Source of the DNA: Siphonodentalium dalli
Taxonomy: Eukaryota > Mollusca > Scaphopoda > Gadilida > Siphonodentaliidae
Direction: 5' to 3'
NCBI GenBank assembly: GCA_032622095.1
Contig: CP136066.1
Span: forward strand, 200,406,978 to 200,470,977
Length of the DNA: 64,000 bases
Below are positions 49,050 through 61,675 of the stretch, one piece after another (within the stretch, counting starts at the first letter, position 1; each line of letters opens with the position of its first letter). The position numbers and the translations under genes were made by a program. The notes beneath the pieces were generated by a model. That model saw only the letters and a list, made by a program, of their open reading frames with translations. It was not told the DNA's origin and made no database searches.

Positions 49050-51065
49050 CGGGCCCGTCGGCCAATTTCCGTTCATTTTCGGACTTTGCCTAATTTCGTG
49101 CCACATTTCCCCCAATTTTCCTGACCGAGCAGAGCGGGAATTTCTATTTGACCCACTTTATGGGACTCGACCCAAAAACTTTTCAGCCCAAAAAGTTCGG
49201 TCCAGGTGGCCATTTTTTAATATGTGACAGTTTGCCACATTTTCCGAAATTTTCCCGACCGAGCAGAGCGAAAACTGGGATTCGACCCACTTTTTCGGAT
49301 TCGACCCAAATTTTGTTCGGCCCAAAATATTTGGCCGAGGTGGCCATTTATGGCACCGCACTTGTTTCGGCCAATTTCCGTTCATTTTCGGACTTTGCCT
49401 AATTTCGTGCATTTTGGAAAAAAAAATTCGAATTTTATTTTTCACAGGAAGTTTTGTCTCGCCCTACTTAAGACGTTGCCATGGTCATTTGCCACATTTC
49501 CACATATTTTCCTGACCGAGCAGAGCGGGAATTTCTATTTGACCCACTTTATGGGACTCGACCCAAAAACTTTTCACCCCAAAAAGTTCGACCCAGGTGG
49601 CCATTTTTTAATATGTGACAGTTTGCCACATTTTCCGAAATTTTCCCGACCGAGCAGAGCGAAAACTGGGATTCGACCCACTTTTTCGGACTCGACCCAA
49701 TTTTGTTTCGGCCCAAATATTTTGGCCGAGGTGGCCATTTATGGCCCCTTACTTGTTTCGGCCAATTTCCGTTCATTTTCGGACTTTGCCTAATTTCGTG
49801 CATTTTGGAACTTTTTTTCGAAAAAAAAAAATTCACAGGAAGTTTTGTCTCGCCCTACTTAAGACGTTGCCATGGTCATTTGCCAAATTTTCCTGACCAA
49901 GCAGAGCGGGAATTTCTATTTGACCCACTTTATGGGACTCGACCCAAAAACTTTTCAGCCCAAAAAGTTCGGTCCAGGTGGCCATTTTTTAATATGTGAC
50001 AGTTTGCCACATTTTCAGAAATTTTCCCGACCGAGCAGAGCGAAAACTGGGATTCGACCCACTTTTTCGGACTCGACCCAATTTTTTTCGGCCCAAATAT
50101 TTTGGCCGAGGTGGCCATTTATGGCCCCGCACTTGTTTCGGCCAATTTCCGTTCATTTTCGGACTTTGCCTAATTTCGTGCATTTTGGAACTTTTTTTCG
50201 AAATATTTTTTTCACAGGAAGTTTTGTCTCGCCCTACTTAAGATGTTGCCATGGTCATTTGCCACATTTCCCCAAATTTTCCTGACCGAGCAGAGCGGGA
50301 ATTTCTATTTGACCCACTTTATGGGACTCGACCCAAAAACTTTTCAGCCCAAAAAGTTCGGCCCAGGTGGCCATTTTTTAATATGTGACAGTTTGCCACA
50401 TTTTCAGAAATTTTCCCGACCGAGCAGAGCGAAAACTGGGATTCGACCCACTTTTTCGGACTCGACCCAATTTTGTTTCGGCCCAAATATTTTGGCTGAG
50501 GTGGCCATTTATGGCCCCGCACTTGTTTCGGCCAATTTCCGTTCATTTTCGGACTTTGCCTAATTTCGTGCATTTTGGAACTTTTTTTCGAAAAAAAAAA
50601 TTCACAGGAAGTTTTGTCTCGCCCTACTTAAGACGTTGTCATGGTCATTTGCCACATTTCCCCAAATTTTCCTGACCGAGCAGAGCGGGAATTTCTATTT
50701 GACCCACTTTATGGGACTCGACCCAAAAACATTTCAGCCCAAAAAGTTCGGCCCAGGTGGCCATTTTTTAATATGTGACAGTTTGCCACATTTTCCGAAA
50801 TTTTCCCGACCGAGCAGAGCGAAAACTGGGATTCGACCCACTTTTTCGGACTCGACCCAAATTTTGTTTCGGCCCAAAATATTTGGCCGAGGTGGCCATT
50901 TATGGCACCGCACTTGTTTCGGCCAATTTCCGTTCATTTTCGGACTTTGCCTAATTTCGTGCATTTTGGAACTTGTTTTCGAAATTATTTTTTTTACAGG
51001 AAGTTTTGTCTCGCCCTACTTAAGACGTTGCCATGGTCATTTGCCACATTTCCCCAATTTTTTTG
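49050..51065 (-). repeat. ~390-bp satellite array, family K, about five copies
   Basis: TGGGACTCGACCC recurs at 49161, 49552, 49933, 50322 and 50712 (spacing 391, 381, 389, 390). Each unit is itself two diverged halves (CTGACCGAGCAGAGCGGG and CCGACCGAGCAGAGCGAA). The long frames on both strands are repeat artefacts. Confidence 0.9.
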
Positions 51066-51109
51066 AATAAGGAATAAGGAATAAGTAACTAAATTCACGC
51101 TGCTATATG

Positions 51110-53200
51110 GTCTAAAGATATTTTCCGCGACAAAAAGTGACATTGCTTCATAGAACACATACCTTTAGTTCCTTATAACTCCGAGAAAATATGCACATAA
51201 TGACTAATTTTTAGTATAATCGGGCGTGATAAATTATAATCTTTATTCACACATGCACACTCATGGCATGTCACATCTACATGTGAACAATAGACCATTG
51301 ATGTGTCCATTCATTCATTCAATCGTTCTTGAATCAACGCTATAGCGATTAGCTTTTTCTTCAAATGCACCCATGCACGCACATGAATGTAATGTAAATA
51401 TAAACCTAGTTCGTTTTAACAAACGTCGAATTCCCATTGATCACGCTGTATATTGGGTATGTGCATTATATTCGTCAGTGTTAAAACATGCAGTGTTCTT
51501 ATTTAACAATACATAATTTCCAGCAACTGCACGTGGGCAACCTGGGAGGGGGTGCTGTACTTCGAATCTATACCGCGCCATTATCTTTGGCATAGGTCCC
51601 ATCAAGCATGTTTTATTTTCTACAGAAATGTTAGGTGTAATTAAATATATGTCGTTTAGCTTCTTCGTAAATTGTGTCACTGTGTATTGCCCCTTTTGTT
51701 TGCCCACACAAACACTTTATGTTACCCATTTAAAAAAAATGAAATTGACAATTTTCAACACAAAAACAGACCATGACAGAGCTAATGTCAGTACATAAGC
51801 CTCTTCCACCCAATCGAGCTATGTCAGAGCTGAGCAATATTTGAAATAGAAAAAAGTTATCGTAGCAATTTAAAAATATGTCTTACAGACGCAAGAATTC
51901 AAGGAACAGAACAATCGGGCTATTTTCCTATAACCACATAGCCCTTAAAAGAAGAAAATATGACATCGAAAAAAAACACCAACCGCAATTTTTTCGTACA
52001 CTTTTCATCTATTTATTGACCATTCAGCGTCCAGAATTGTATTATGCTGATCCTATATTGGGGGTTCCAGGGAAATCAGTCTACTAATTTGTATTTGGTG
52101 AATTATAATCTGTACGTTTTCTATACCAGAAAATAGTTACGAACTTGCCAAGCCACCACCAAGTCCGCCCGCTTTATACACCTACTACTACATTAATTAC
52201 ATAAACTAAGACACCGTCGACCCCATCCTGCCACAAAAGTCAAAATACCACACCCACATACACCATATGATCAAACTGTGACATTGTGAACTTCATAATT
52301 ACATGTGATGGCCCCCGTCCCCAAACAACTACCAAACTCGGAAGCTAGCGTCACGAGTCGGCATGCATACTTACCATGCATCCTTACTATTAAATCGCGA
52401 GTTCTCTCCATCTAGAACATCACCGATATCAAGTACACATAAACATTGACAAAATCCTGCGAACTTTAAGTGTTCTTGCTTTTAGAACCGGCTGTTTACT
52501 GTTCACAACGAGCATCAGGTCACGCTAACACATGACCCATTTCCAGACGCGAACAGTTGGTCAACAATTAAGGGGGTTATCCACATCCAAATCTACATAA
52601 CTTAGCTATGTCATTGCCTGGCAAATGTTAATTACAACACCCCACCCACCCCAAGTGTAACGGATTGCTCATTCTTTTAAAATAATATCCATCCCGAGTA
52701 CCCTATTTGAACATATATATACCCTCGCTTAAAAACCCCAATTCTCCCATTGAAACTTGTATGCTTATTTTGTGCACTTATGAATACGTCACCAAGCCTA
52801 TAGTATGCACCTGAGACTGATCCATGTCTTATATTGATGAGAATCCTGACACACCTCAAAGGGCAACAACTGCCAGAAAGTCCAAACTTTTGATCAGTGA
52901 AACAACCCATGTGAGTTGAAATAACAATGCATAAAGTGGCCGTTGGAATTTCTACAATCGCTTGAACCACGGCCGCCATAGATTATCGAAAACAAACGTG
53001 TGCCTCGGGCTAAACGAAGTGGCCTCGGGCTAAAACACTTTAACTTGAGACATGTCATGGCATCAGCCCTCACTTTATATTTCTTTTGTTACTGATCTCA
53101 CGTAACGTCCATTCAAATCCAGGACCAAAAGACGTACTAACAATATCTACAATATCTATTTTATTGTCCACTACAATTTTCGGAGTTTATACGACACAAG
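51110..53200. other. No gene confirmed
   Basis: A 100-codon minus frame (52979-52677, start context ATGGCGGCC) is the best coding candidate, with five cysteines and no recognised domain. Nothing else was supported. Confidence 0.3.
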
Positions 53201-53218
53201 CTTGAATCGTGCACATTA

Positions 53219-53900
53219 TTGAAGAATACGAATGCGTCCTTCACTGAGATACACCTTCTCAAACCACCAAATTCTAATCCCATGCATACTTGTCATTGCC
53301 CATCCGGCGCGACTAAACAGAGGACAAGCGTTGGGTCAAGCAAGGTTTCTCATCGGTCACTTTCTGAGCTTCAGTTTGATGACGGTGTGTTACGGTTCGA
53401 AGTAAATGACCGATACAAACTCATAGTTTGTGTGAAGATCGGAACGCGAATGCACAACTAACAACTTGGAGTCGCTGCTGTCTTTACTATACCTAGCATT
53501 ATCGCTAAACCCCTCTATTGCCGTAGTCGGAGACTTGAATTGTGACCTCCTTAAGCCGACCGGTCAACCACAGGATATCATGGACGAGCTGACACTAAAT
53601 AATGTCATCGACGGGACGCCTCGCGTGGTCTGAACAACTCGCACGATGATTGGACCGACGATTATTATCTCCGATACCGTATCGGCCTTAATCCGTCAAC
53701 GCTTGAGCCCGGTGTAGTCTGATCGTTGACATAAAAATGCAGGCTCAACCCAGGACAATTTTTTAGTAAAGCGTGTTTGGTATCAAAACATGTGCAAATG
53801 GGTGTTTTGCCCGAGTCGTAAATTAGAGTGCCCTGTAGATGCGGAAGAACATACTCATTTCTTGCAACAAATTGGTGACATTCATTTCTGACTTTCCTTC
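53219..53900 (+). pseudogene. LINE remnant: endonuclease piece joined to C-terminus
   Basis: 53500-53630 reads IAVVGDLNCDLLKPTG and DELTLNNVIDGTPRV, the GDxN motif of LINE apurinic endonucleases, then stops. At 53810-53890 a knuckle-like CPVDAEEHTHFL follows. The reverse transcriptase between them is missing. Confidence 0.6.
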
Positions 53901-54570
53901 TGGTGGTGATACCATGACATATTTCATTATTTAGTTTTCTTTAAAATCTGTACATTAATTATTATACAATGTAATTATCAGTATAAGTGACTTATAAGAT
54001 GTTAACTATACATATATGTCACTATAATAAATACATATCATTCATTCACCCAATGGATCATGTTTACTGCTGTGTTAATGTATATCCACTTGAAGATTTC
54101 AAAACCTGTCAAGTCCTTTTAATTATTTTGGATCAGTGCAGACCGACTCACATATGTTATGCGTCAGAAGGTGTGCGCATGCGTGAATCAGTATTTAATC
54201 CATCTGCCCCCACGATGCGTGATTTCTGAGGTGATATTGAAGTCACGGTATGATTATATGCATTCATACTCGCTGTCGTGGAACGGTAGCTTCAAAAAGC
54301 GGGGAGTCGCCCATGAATTTCGGTCTATGAATGTTAAGAATAAAATTTCAAAGGGCTATCCACCTAAATGTGTGATATGCAAAATTAAGTTCGTAAGTAT
54401 AGTTCTATAAATAATTATATGTATGTTTAAAAGGCTGCGAGCAATGACCCTTTGTGTTGTAAAATGAATTTTCGAACCGAACAAATTTTACAGTTACAAA
54501 CAGATCTGATTCGTCATCGAAAGTTTAAACAACGTTTAAACCTGGTTTTGCAGTAATATATACCATGTTT
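53900..54570. other. No gene recognised
   Basis: Short overlapping frames only. Confidence 0.4.
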
Positions 54571-54972
54571 TTAAAGTTACACAATCCGAGTAGATGGTCC
54601 AAATAGCATCAGATTCCAACAACAATATTTATTGAAGTGTCGCTTCAGTTATCAGAATCGATTAATTGCCAAAACAATAATGCTAACCACTGTCAACTAT
54701 AGTGTACAATTGTCCAAAAAGTGTTATATATCAACATTTTGTCAATGCAATTTATTATCGAGAGTATGTCGGTCGGCATTTGTCGAATATTTGTTTGCCA
54801 GGCAGCCAGATATTCGAAATGGTGAGAAATAACAGATTTAAAAACTCGGAATCTGATAACTCTGCGTTTTATGATGCTGGGTGGGTACCTCAACTAAAAT
54901 CTAATATTTTGTTTTACCACCGAAGCCTAAGAAATAGTAACTTAGGGCGTTAAATCTCATTATGTATCTTTT
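54571..54972. mobile_element. TTAA MITE, family F, inverted copy
   Basis: Left TTAAAGTTACACAATCCG, interior CAGATTCCAACAACAA; right terminus decayed near 54972. Confidence 0.65.
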
Positions 54973-55292
54973 CCAGATAAAAAAAGCTGAATAACTATAG
55001 AACGGAAATCCCGAGAAAAAAAAACCATCGAACGTTCAATTGAATTAGAATGCCCTGCCGTACTGTATTATTGTAGAGTCTGACTGCAGGCCCATGGGGG
55101 GGGATAACACATATACCAATACTACACTAGTGATAAGGTTCACATGTAAGTCTGATTTTTGGCAATTAATTTGGGCATTATTGTATCTTTTACCATTTAA
55201 CTCGACAAAATAAATGGAATCTAACTCGAAATTTCATATTGAAAACTTGCAAATTTTACTTGACTTTTCAGGACTTTTGGGGGTAAAACCTA

Positions 55293-55540
55293 GCCTTGAA
55301 ATAGGGTGTCTGTCATTTGCAGAATGAGGTCCACAGAGGGTGAATTTAGTGATGCTACCCCGCATAGCGGGCTAGCATCACACAATTCACCCTCTGAGAA
55401 CCTCGTTCTGCTTACTCTTCAGCAGAATGAGGTCCCCAGAGGGTGAATTTGGTGATGCTAACCCGCTATGTGGGGTAGCATCACTAAATTCACCCTGTGG
55501 GGACCTCATTCTGCAAATGACAGACACCCTATTTCAAGGG
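55293..55540. mobile_element. Foldback MITE, family B, dimer
   Basis: Two ~120-bp hairpins in tandem inside one pair of ends (GCCTTGAAATAGGGTGTC ... CACCCTATTTCAAGG). Confidence 0.85.
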
Positions 55541-55544
55541 TTGG

Positions 55545-56210
55545 GTAAAACGGGTCGTCCTGTCTGGGTGTCCGCCTAATATCCTCAATAATTATAAAAA
55601 AATGTCAACTCAGCCGAATATCTCCCAGTGTATCTTATAGACCACAAAATGTCCTTATTTTTATATATAACTTGAGAGAGTCATTTGAAGCGAAGTCCAC
55701 ATATTCATTATGAAATCGAGCAGCCAGAACTAGTTGGGATGGAAGCCCGCTGTCAGCAGTTGTCGTTTTCGGTGCCACCATTCTACGTGGATCGTGGACC
55801 TTGGCCCAACGTTATCAAAATGGTACCACTTAATTCTTCCGTGGTCGCCCTCTACCCAAAAGGTTGTCATATATAATCTGTGAACTACGTTACAGTAGTG
55901 TCGACTAGTGTCCAGATGTTTAGAACTCGAGCCGCCATCATTACGAACATTTAATTTATATATCGGCTGTCAGTCTTTGTGAATGGTGTTGTACCTGGTT
56001 GTATGGGGTTTCACTGGTATAGCCTAACTATATTTTATTAGGCATGTGAATCTTTCACCGCAAGCTGAACGGGGATATACAAGGTTTTATCTAGTTGGCC
56101 ATAAAACTGTCAGAAGCATCCGGCGACAAGGAACTAAAATAACTTGGATAACTTTGTGTTCGTGACTCGGCACAATGTTACCAGGAGTTAAAGATGCGCA
56201 TTCCGATTTA
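55545..56210. other. No gene recognised
   Basis: A 63-codon frame at 55685-55876 has no recognised domain. Confidence 0.35.
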
Positions 56211-56212
56211 TC

Positions 56213-56465
56213 CATTACCCTGCAGGGAGCCCCACACATATATAGAAGCAAATAGAAGAGTGTCGTCTGCTCATGTTTGTCTGGGGCTCTGTATGGGTGA
56301 AATTATAAAATTGTTAAGGATTATAAGAAAAAATTATTAAAATTGTAAAAAATTGTAAAAAATAATAACAAATGATAACAAATTGTTAGGCCAATGCATT
56401 CTCTTATATATGCGAGGCGACCTATGGTCGACTCGCATATATAAGAGAATGCATTGGCACAGGGT
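56213..56465. mobile_element. Half hairpin cassette (interior plus one hairpin)
   Basis: Starts CCCTGCAGGGAGCCCCAC, the interior segment shared with 26680, 28590 and (inverted) 62395-62475, then one hairpin 56390-56460 and ACAGGGT. Confidence 0.75.
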
Positions 56466-56466
56466 A

Positions 56467-56812
56467 TTAAAGGTACTCAATCCGATCAGACCCTCCTAAA
56501 TTACTATTTCTTTGGCTTCAGGGGTAAAACATATTTTATTCGAGTCGAGGAACCCACCGATCAAAGCTCAGAGTTATTAGATGTTTGAAATCTGTTAATT
56601 TTCACCACCTGGAATATTTGGCGGCCTGGCAAATATTAGACGAATACCAAACGCCATACGCTCGATACCAAAATGTTGATATATAACACTTAGTGGTCAG
56701 CATTATTTGCTGTCAATTAATCGATTCTGATAACTGAAACGGCATTTCAAGATATTGTGTTGTTGTTGGATCTGATTATATTGGGACCATCGAATCGTGT
56801 TGTGTACCTTTA
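56467..56812. mobile_element. TTAA MITE, family F, copy 6
   Basis: TTAAAGGTACTCAATCCG ... GTGTACCTTTAA. It directly abuts the hairpin cassette ending at 56465. Confidence 0.8.
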
Positions 56813-56814
56813 AT

Positions 56815-57350
56815 GTTCTGAAAAATCCAAATCGATGCGCGTTACGGTTCTTTCCTTTCTAAACTTGCAATTCGTTTAATTTCGCAGATTCGCACGTTAT
56901 TGCGGCATCTTCGATATTCAGATAACAAGCCACATATGTTAGCTATCAGGAAGCAGGTACATATCTGACAATTGAGTCTTAAAGATGTTCAAATCCCTAA
57001 ATCACATTATGTAAAAAAAATATTATATAGTGTATAAATTGACCTTTGAAAGAGGAAGCTCCAAAATAATGTATTATCAACTAATCCGCGGCCAAATAAA
57101 CTGTGAACACTATCTTTATGTTATTAGTAAATTAATCTCGATGTTGGAGGGGTGATAACTCGATCTCCTGGTGTTGAATAATAATTTAAAAAATCTATAT
57201 TCAACATGGTGGTGGCGGTTTTTTATCAACACCTCACTATTTACGATCATGAATCACGGCAACACCCCATGAATCATCGGAAACCACCGCGAACAGTCTA
57301 TATTTGCACAAAATGTCAATAGAAGTTTGAACAAGACAAGTCAAGACAAT
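56815..57350. other. No gene recognised
   Basis: CAAGACAAGTCAAGACAA at 57333-57350 is a short tail-like repeat. Confidence 0.35.
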
Positions 57351-57359
57351 TATCGATAT

Positions 57360-57642
57360 TTAGTTAATACTGTTATAAAGTAAATACCAATGGCTTAATG
57401 GTGTAAAAATTATTTGAATCGAGTCGAGGAACCCGCCCATCAAAGTTCAGAGTGATCAGATATCGATTTTTCAAATTTTTTATTTCTCGAGATATGTAAT
57501 TGTTTCCGCCTGAAAAAATTCGTAAAGGCGACGGTCACGGACCAAATTGCTGATGAAGATGGATAACTCGCTGCATTTCAAAAAATGTTGGTGTTGGAAT
57601 CTGATGATGTGGGGACCATTGAATCGGATTGAGTATCTTTAA
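57360..57642. mobile_element. TTAA MITE, family F, left-truncated
   Basis: Right end CGGATTGAGTATCTTTAA; left end not found. Confidence 0.6.
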
Positions 57643-57661
57643 ATTATTATATGTGATTGTC

Positions 57662-58165
57662 GATGTTTTTGACGATTCTCAGTGGTTTGTTGTGATTCTC
57701 TGTGTTTTGTGACGATTCTCCGTGGTTTGTGGTGATTCTCGCTGGTTCGTGGTGATTCTCGGTGTTTTGTGTCAATTTTCAATGGTTCCTGGTGATTCTC
57801 GGTGTTTTGTGTCAATTCTCAATGGTTCGTGGTGATTCTCGGTGGTTCGTGGTAATTTTCGGTGTTTTGTGACGATTCTCGGTGGTTCGCAGTGATTCTC
57901 GGTGTTGTTTGGCGATTCTCTGTGGTTCACTGTGATTCTCGGTGGTTCTCGCTGATTCTCGGCGTTTCGGGTGATTCTCGGTGATTTTCGGTGGTGATTC
58001 TCGGTGATTCTCGGTGATTCTCAGTGGTTCGCGGTGATTCTAAGTGGTTCGCGGTGCATGATTCTCAGTGGTTCGCGGTGATTTTCAGTGGTTCGCGGTG
58101 ATTATCAGTGGTTCGTGGTGATTCTCAGTGGTTCATTGTGATTCTCTGTGGTTCATGTTGATTCT
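57662..58165. repeat. ~20-bp minisatellite (GTGATTCTCGGTGGTTCG)
   Basis: About 25 imperfect units of a ~19-21-bp motif. Confidence 0.9.
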
Positions 58166-58169
58166 TGGT

Positions 58170-58750
58170 GAGCCCTAGTCAGTCTCAGGGATTGCTGTCC
58201 TGTCGATTCATATTAATCCGCTCCACGCCCACACCACTTCGCCGTGGATCACCGTAAAAACACCACCGTGAATCCCAGTTATCCACAGTGGGCGTATAGT
58301 CGGTGTCCCACCGGTGTTGAGTGTTTTTATTATCGCACACTCTTTACGTTATGTACATATTTCGTATGACTTTTCTAATAAACTTACAGCCTGGTTGATG
58401 CAAGTTTGTTCATCATAATTATCGGTGCGCAGAGAAAGGGCTTACCGCGTCAGATGGTTAACCACAACATAAACAATTTACTTCAATTTAATACTAGAAT
58501 TCAACTCACCCATCGTGTGTGTTGATTTCTTAATCTGGCGTGCGAATAACTCCGAAATAACGATGCGAAATAACGAGTAGCCAATTAATCCGATTTGTGT
58601 GACAATATAGGTACTTTATTATCAACTAGTAAACTGGTTGATACCAATTCGGTCCTCGTATCCGGGAACATGTCGTCTCATTGTGGGGCTGAAACTGCTT
58701 ACCACTACATATCGTAGGCAATACATAAATACCGGATTTAATCGACCAAG
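58170..58750. other. No gene recognised
   Basis: A minus-strand ATGG|gtgagt donor-like site at about 58513 resembles the one at 62690; no exon could be defined. Confidence 0.25.
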
Positions 58751-58751
58751 A

Positions 58752-58985
58752 TCAAATACAAATACTTTTATTAGTTTGTGAGGTGAATTACCCAAAATGA
58801 AAAGAACGTCTATCAGGTTCTCGGGAATGTGGATTATGTTCCAAATACAAATACAAATACTTTTATCACCATTATACAATGGCATTTCAAGAAAAAAATA
58901 CAGCATGATTATACACTGGCTGCCCTTCCCAATAATAACAAAGCACATAAACATGAAAATGGCAAAAGTATGTGTACGATGCAAA
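58752..58985 (-). repeat. LINE 3' tail, two overlapping copies
   Basis: Minus strand ends GATAAAAGTATTTGTATTTG and again AATAAAAGTATTTGTATTTG: short-repeat tails like those of CR1/L2-group LINEs. Confidence 0.45.
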
Positions 58986-59061
58986 CAGAGCCACCAGTCA
59001 GGGATGGGGTTGAGGCTACCAGACTAGTGTACATGTATACACGACAAATTTAACGCATTCG

Positions 59062-59310
59062 TTAAAATTGGCAAGCATGCACCGCTACAAATTCATCGAT
59101 TATCGACGTAGTGTTAATGATATACATTTTATTAGAGCACAGTCCCATTGTTGCAGTCGTTCCCTGGTTTTTGGTAAAGCACACCAATTCCCAAGGCTGG
59201 CGAAGGAATAATTCAGTGATTATCTCATTGTTAGGCACACGCAACTCATAACAGACAATTCGCACGGGCGCTTCAAAATGGGGCCTGTCGTGTTGTTTCA
59301 GACATATTTA
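59062..59310 (-). other. Unidentified ~75-codon frame
   Basis: Minus frame containing APVRIVCYELRVPNNEI and LFLRQPWELVCFTKNQ, ending in a stop after AVHACQF. Composition looks protein-like, with an acceptor-like cacgacag before it, but no domain is recognised. Confidence 0.25.
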
Positions 59311-59576
59311 TTCAGTCAACGGCGATCAGTTCATGTTAATGACGTTGTTGGGCGTGGCTAACCCACTATTGTGTCCAATCGCGGTCAGCTCACGGATTGT
59401 GCGTCGTGGTCAAAACACGCTCAATGGTACATTTCCAGTTGATTGCATTATGTGGGATCAATTGTGCTCTAAGACGGTCAGAGCACGCGAATAGTTATTT
59501 ACCAGAATAAATCTCGTCTTCGACTCGATTGATTCTGGTCAAGAACAGTTCTTGTGCTCTAACCATTACTTATGGA

Positions 59577-59932
59577 CTTGTTCGGGTTCGTGAAATTGAC
59601 AAGTTAGTACTCAGGCGCTATGCCAACCTGGGGAATGTAGCATTCTACTAACATCGCCGAATATTTCATCGATATTGGTCATACCACTCCATAGAAAACA
59701 TCGTCTGAACTACGTTCAATTGTAAATATTTACATCTCGATTCGGGACGCAACTATCGACGATAAACACACACAAATGATTTCGCCATCGAGAATCATTG
59801 CATCTAATTAATATATAAGAATGACGGCATGTCAATTTTGATTAATAATCGTAAAAAAATAACTACTTTGAGCAAGATTATTCTCACTTTCTATTTGATC
59901 ACCCTATACCGGAGTGTTTCACATCACTTTAA
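59577..59932 (+). repeat. Interspersed repeat copy without Helitron
   Basis: Third copy, also uninterrupted, of the family at 8537 and 37262. Confidence 0.75.
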
Positions 59933-60139
59933 ATATATGGATGCATTAATTCAGTAACTGCATATTGCTCGTATGTCGATTGGGGTTGAATCAGTGCATG
60001 GGAGTTGCGCCTGGGAGGGATGCTGTATCGCGGGAGATGGAGGGGTGTGTAGGTTGTTTGCGGGGGTAGAGAGGTATTCATCATCATCATCATCATCATC
60101 GTCGAATAAGGGGATTAAGTCGCAATGACTTCTACCCCG

Positions 60140-60497
60140 TTAACCCTTTACCCAACAAACCGGCCAAAATCGGCCAAATAAAGCTTCAACAGCTTCGGTC
60201 TGTCTCAATAGAACCATACAAATATGGATATCATTGGAACCGGCTCCTTGACCACATTGTGATAGTTACAGTTATGCCCTGTGCCAATGCATTCTCTTAT
60301 ATATACGAGTCGACCATAGGTCGCCTCGCATATATAAGAGAATGCATTGGCATTTGTTCTTACAGTCTTTAACAATTTTATAATATTTAATGTGTTAAGC
60401 CAATGCATTCTCTTATATATGCGAGGCGACCTATGGTCGACTCGCATATATAAGAGAATGCATTGGCACATGGCCCTTCTGTTGGGTAAAGGGTTAA
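60140..60497. mobile_element. TTAA MITE, family I, copy 2, with double hairpin cassette
   Basis: TTAACCCTTTACCCAACA at the left, TGTTGGGTAAAGGGTTAA at the right, intact TTAA both sides, hairpins at 60282-60353 and 60401-60470. Interior flank (GGTTCCAATGATATCC type) is inverted relative to copy 1. Confidence 0.8.
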
Positions 60498-60619
60498 TAT
60501 ATAGAGTTATGGTATTGAATTATAGTAATTCGAGTTTGTAAGCTGGGTACGATATGATTTATTAGTCGTAGTTGTATTTGTTCTGGTCCCAGAAAATGTT
60601 GTCAAATTGTTCTTTGAAC

Positions 60620-60942
60620 GTCTTCAAATTTCCCAAAACGTGTTATTTATCAACATTTTGTTCAACGAAATATGGCCGTATTATCACTTGAGTATCACGA
60701 AATTTGGCCGTATTACCACTTGTTTTTAGAGTTATCCATCTTCATCCTCAATTTTTACCGAGACCATACGTTTGAAAGCGTGTTTCTGTGCCACAAACAA
60801 TTGAAATAACAAACTTAAAAAATCGATATCTGATCACTCTGAGCTTTGATGGGTAGGTTCCTCGACTCGAATCAAATATTTTTACCCCCGAAGCCAAAGA
60901 AATAGTAATTTAGGGGTGTTTACTCGGATTTAGTATCTTTAA
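60620..60942. mobile_element. TTAA MITE, family F, left-truncated
   Basis: Right end CTCGGATTTAGTATCTTTAA, interior TCCTCGACTCGAATCA. Confidence 0.6.
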
Positions 60943-61051
60943 ACAAGATGACGGGGGAATATATACATGATGAGGTTGCATCAATTGTGTGTAAAGAGTG
61001 TGTGATAGCCCGGTTTCATATTTGTATATTTCGAGCGTTCTGTCGGTCATA

Positions 61052-61181
61052 TCTCTCTATCTATCTATCTACTTATCTCCCTCTCTCTATCTCTCTCGCA
61101 ATCTCTATCTCTTACCCCCTCCCTCTCCCCCTCTCTCTATCTCTCTCGCAATCTCTATCTCTTACCCCCCCCCCCCCTCTC

Positions 61182-61246
<65 letters not shown>

Positions 61247-61261
61247 CTCTCTCCTCTCTCT

Positions 61262-61300
<39 letters not shown>

Positions 61301-61329
61301 CTCTCTCCTCTCTCCTCTCTCCTCTCTCT

Positions 61330-61371
<42 letters not shown>
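61052..61371. repeat. CT microsatellite
   Basis: About 320 bp of CT/TCTC with runs of C; gives long Ser/Leu and Arg/Glu frames. Confidence 0.95.
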
Positions 61372-61373
<2 letters not shown>

Positions 61374-61564
61374 GCATTTATTTACTCAATATTGTCTTTT
61401 TCTGCATTCTGCATAAGACTCGGTGGCCGGATATGATGTGAACTAACTATACGTGAGAAGTAAACACTCATTAGTTTCACCTGCATGTGCATGGCGATGC
61501 TACCGAAATGTGTCTGTAAATACCATTCAATTAGCTCACAAGAATCAATCATGGAGGTACTTGA

Positions 61565-61675
61565 AGGCAAATTCATGGCTCAAATTCATTCATTGGTTGC
61601 ATACATACTGTTGAGTATAATATGAGATGATCCCATAAATTGCTGGATTTAGTGTGCAGTACCGTTTTTAAGATT
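61565..61675. mobile_element. TTAA MITE, family G, half copy
   Basis: Only the right arm (GGCTCAAATTCATTCATT ... GTGCAGTACCG). Confidence 0.6.

Noticed and set aside
49148-51070. Many frames of 80-189 codons on both strands
   Set aside because: They repeat with the ~390-bp satellite and coexist on both strands without domain or splice support.
60948-61441. Ser/Leu-rich and Arg/Glu-rich frames of up to 162 codons
   Set aside because: Translation of the CT microsatellite in three frames.
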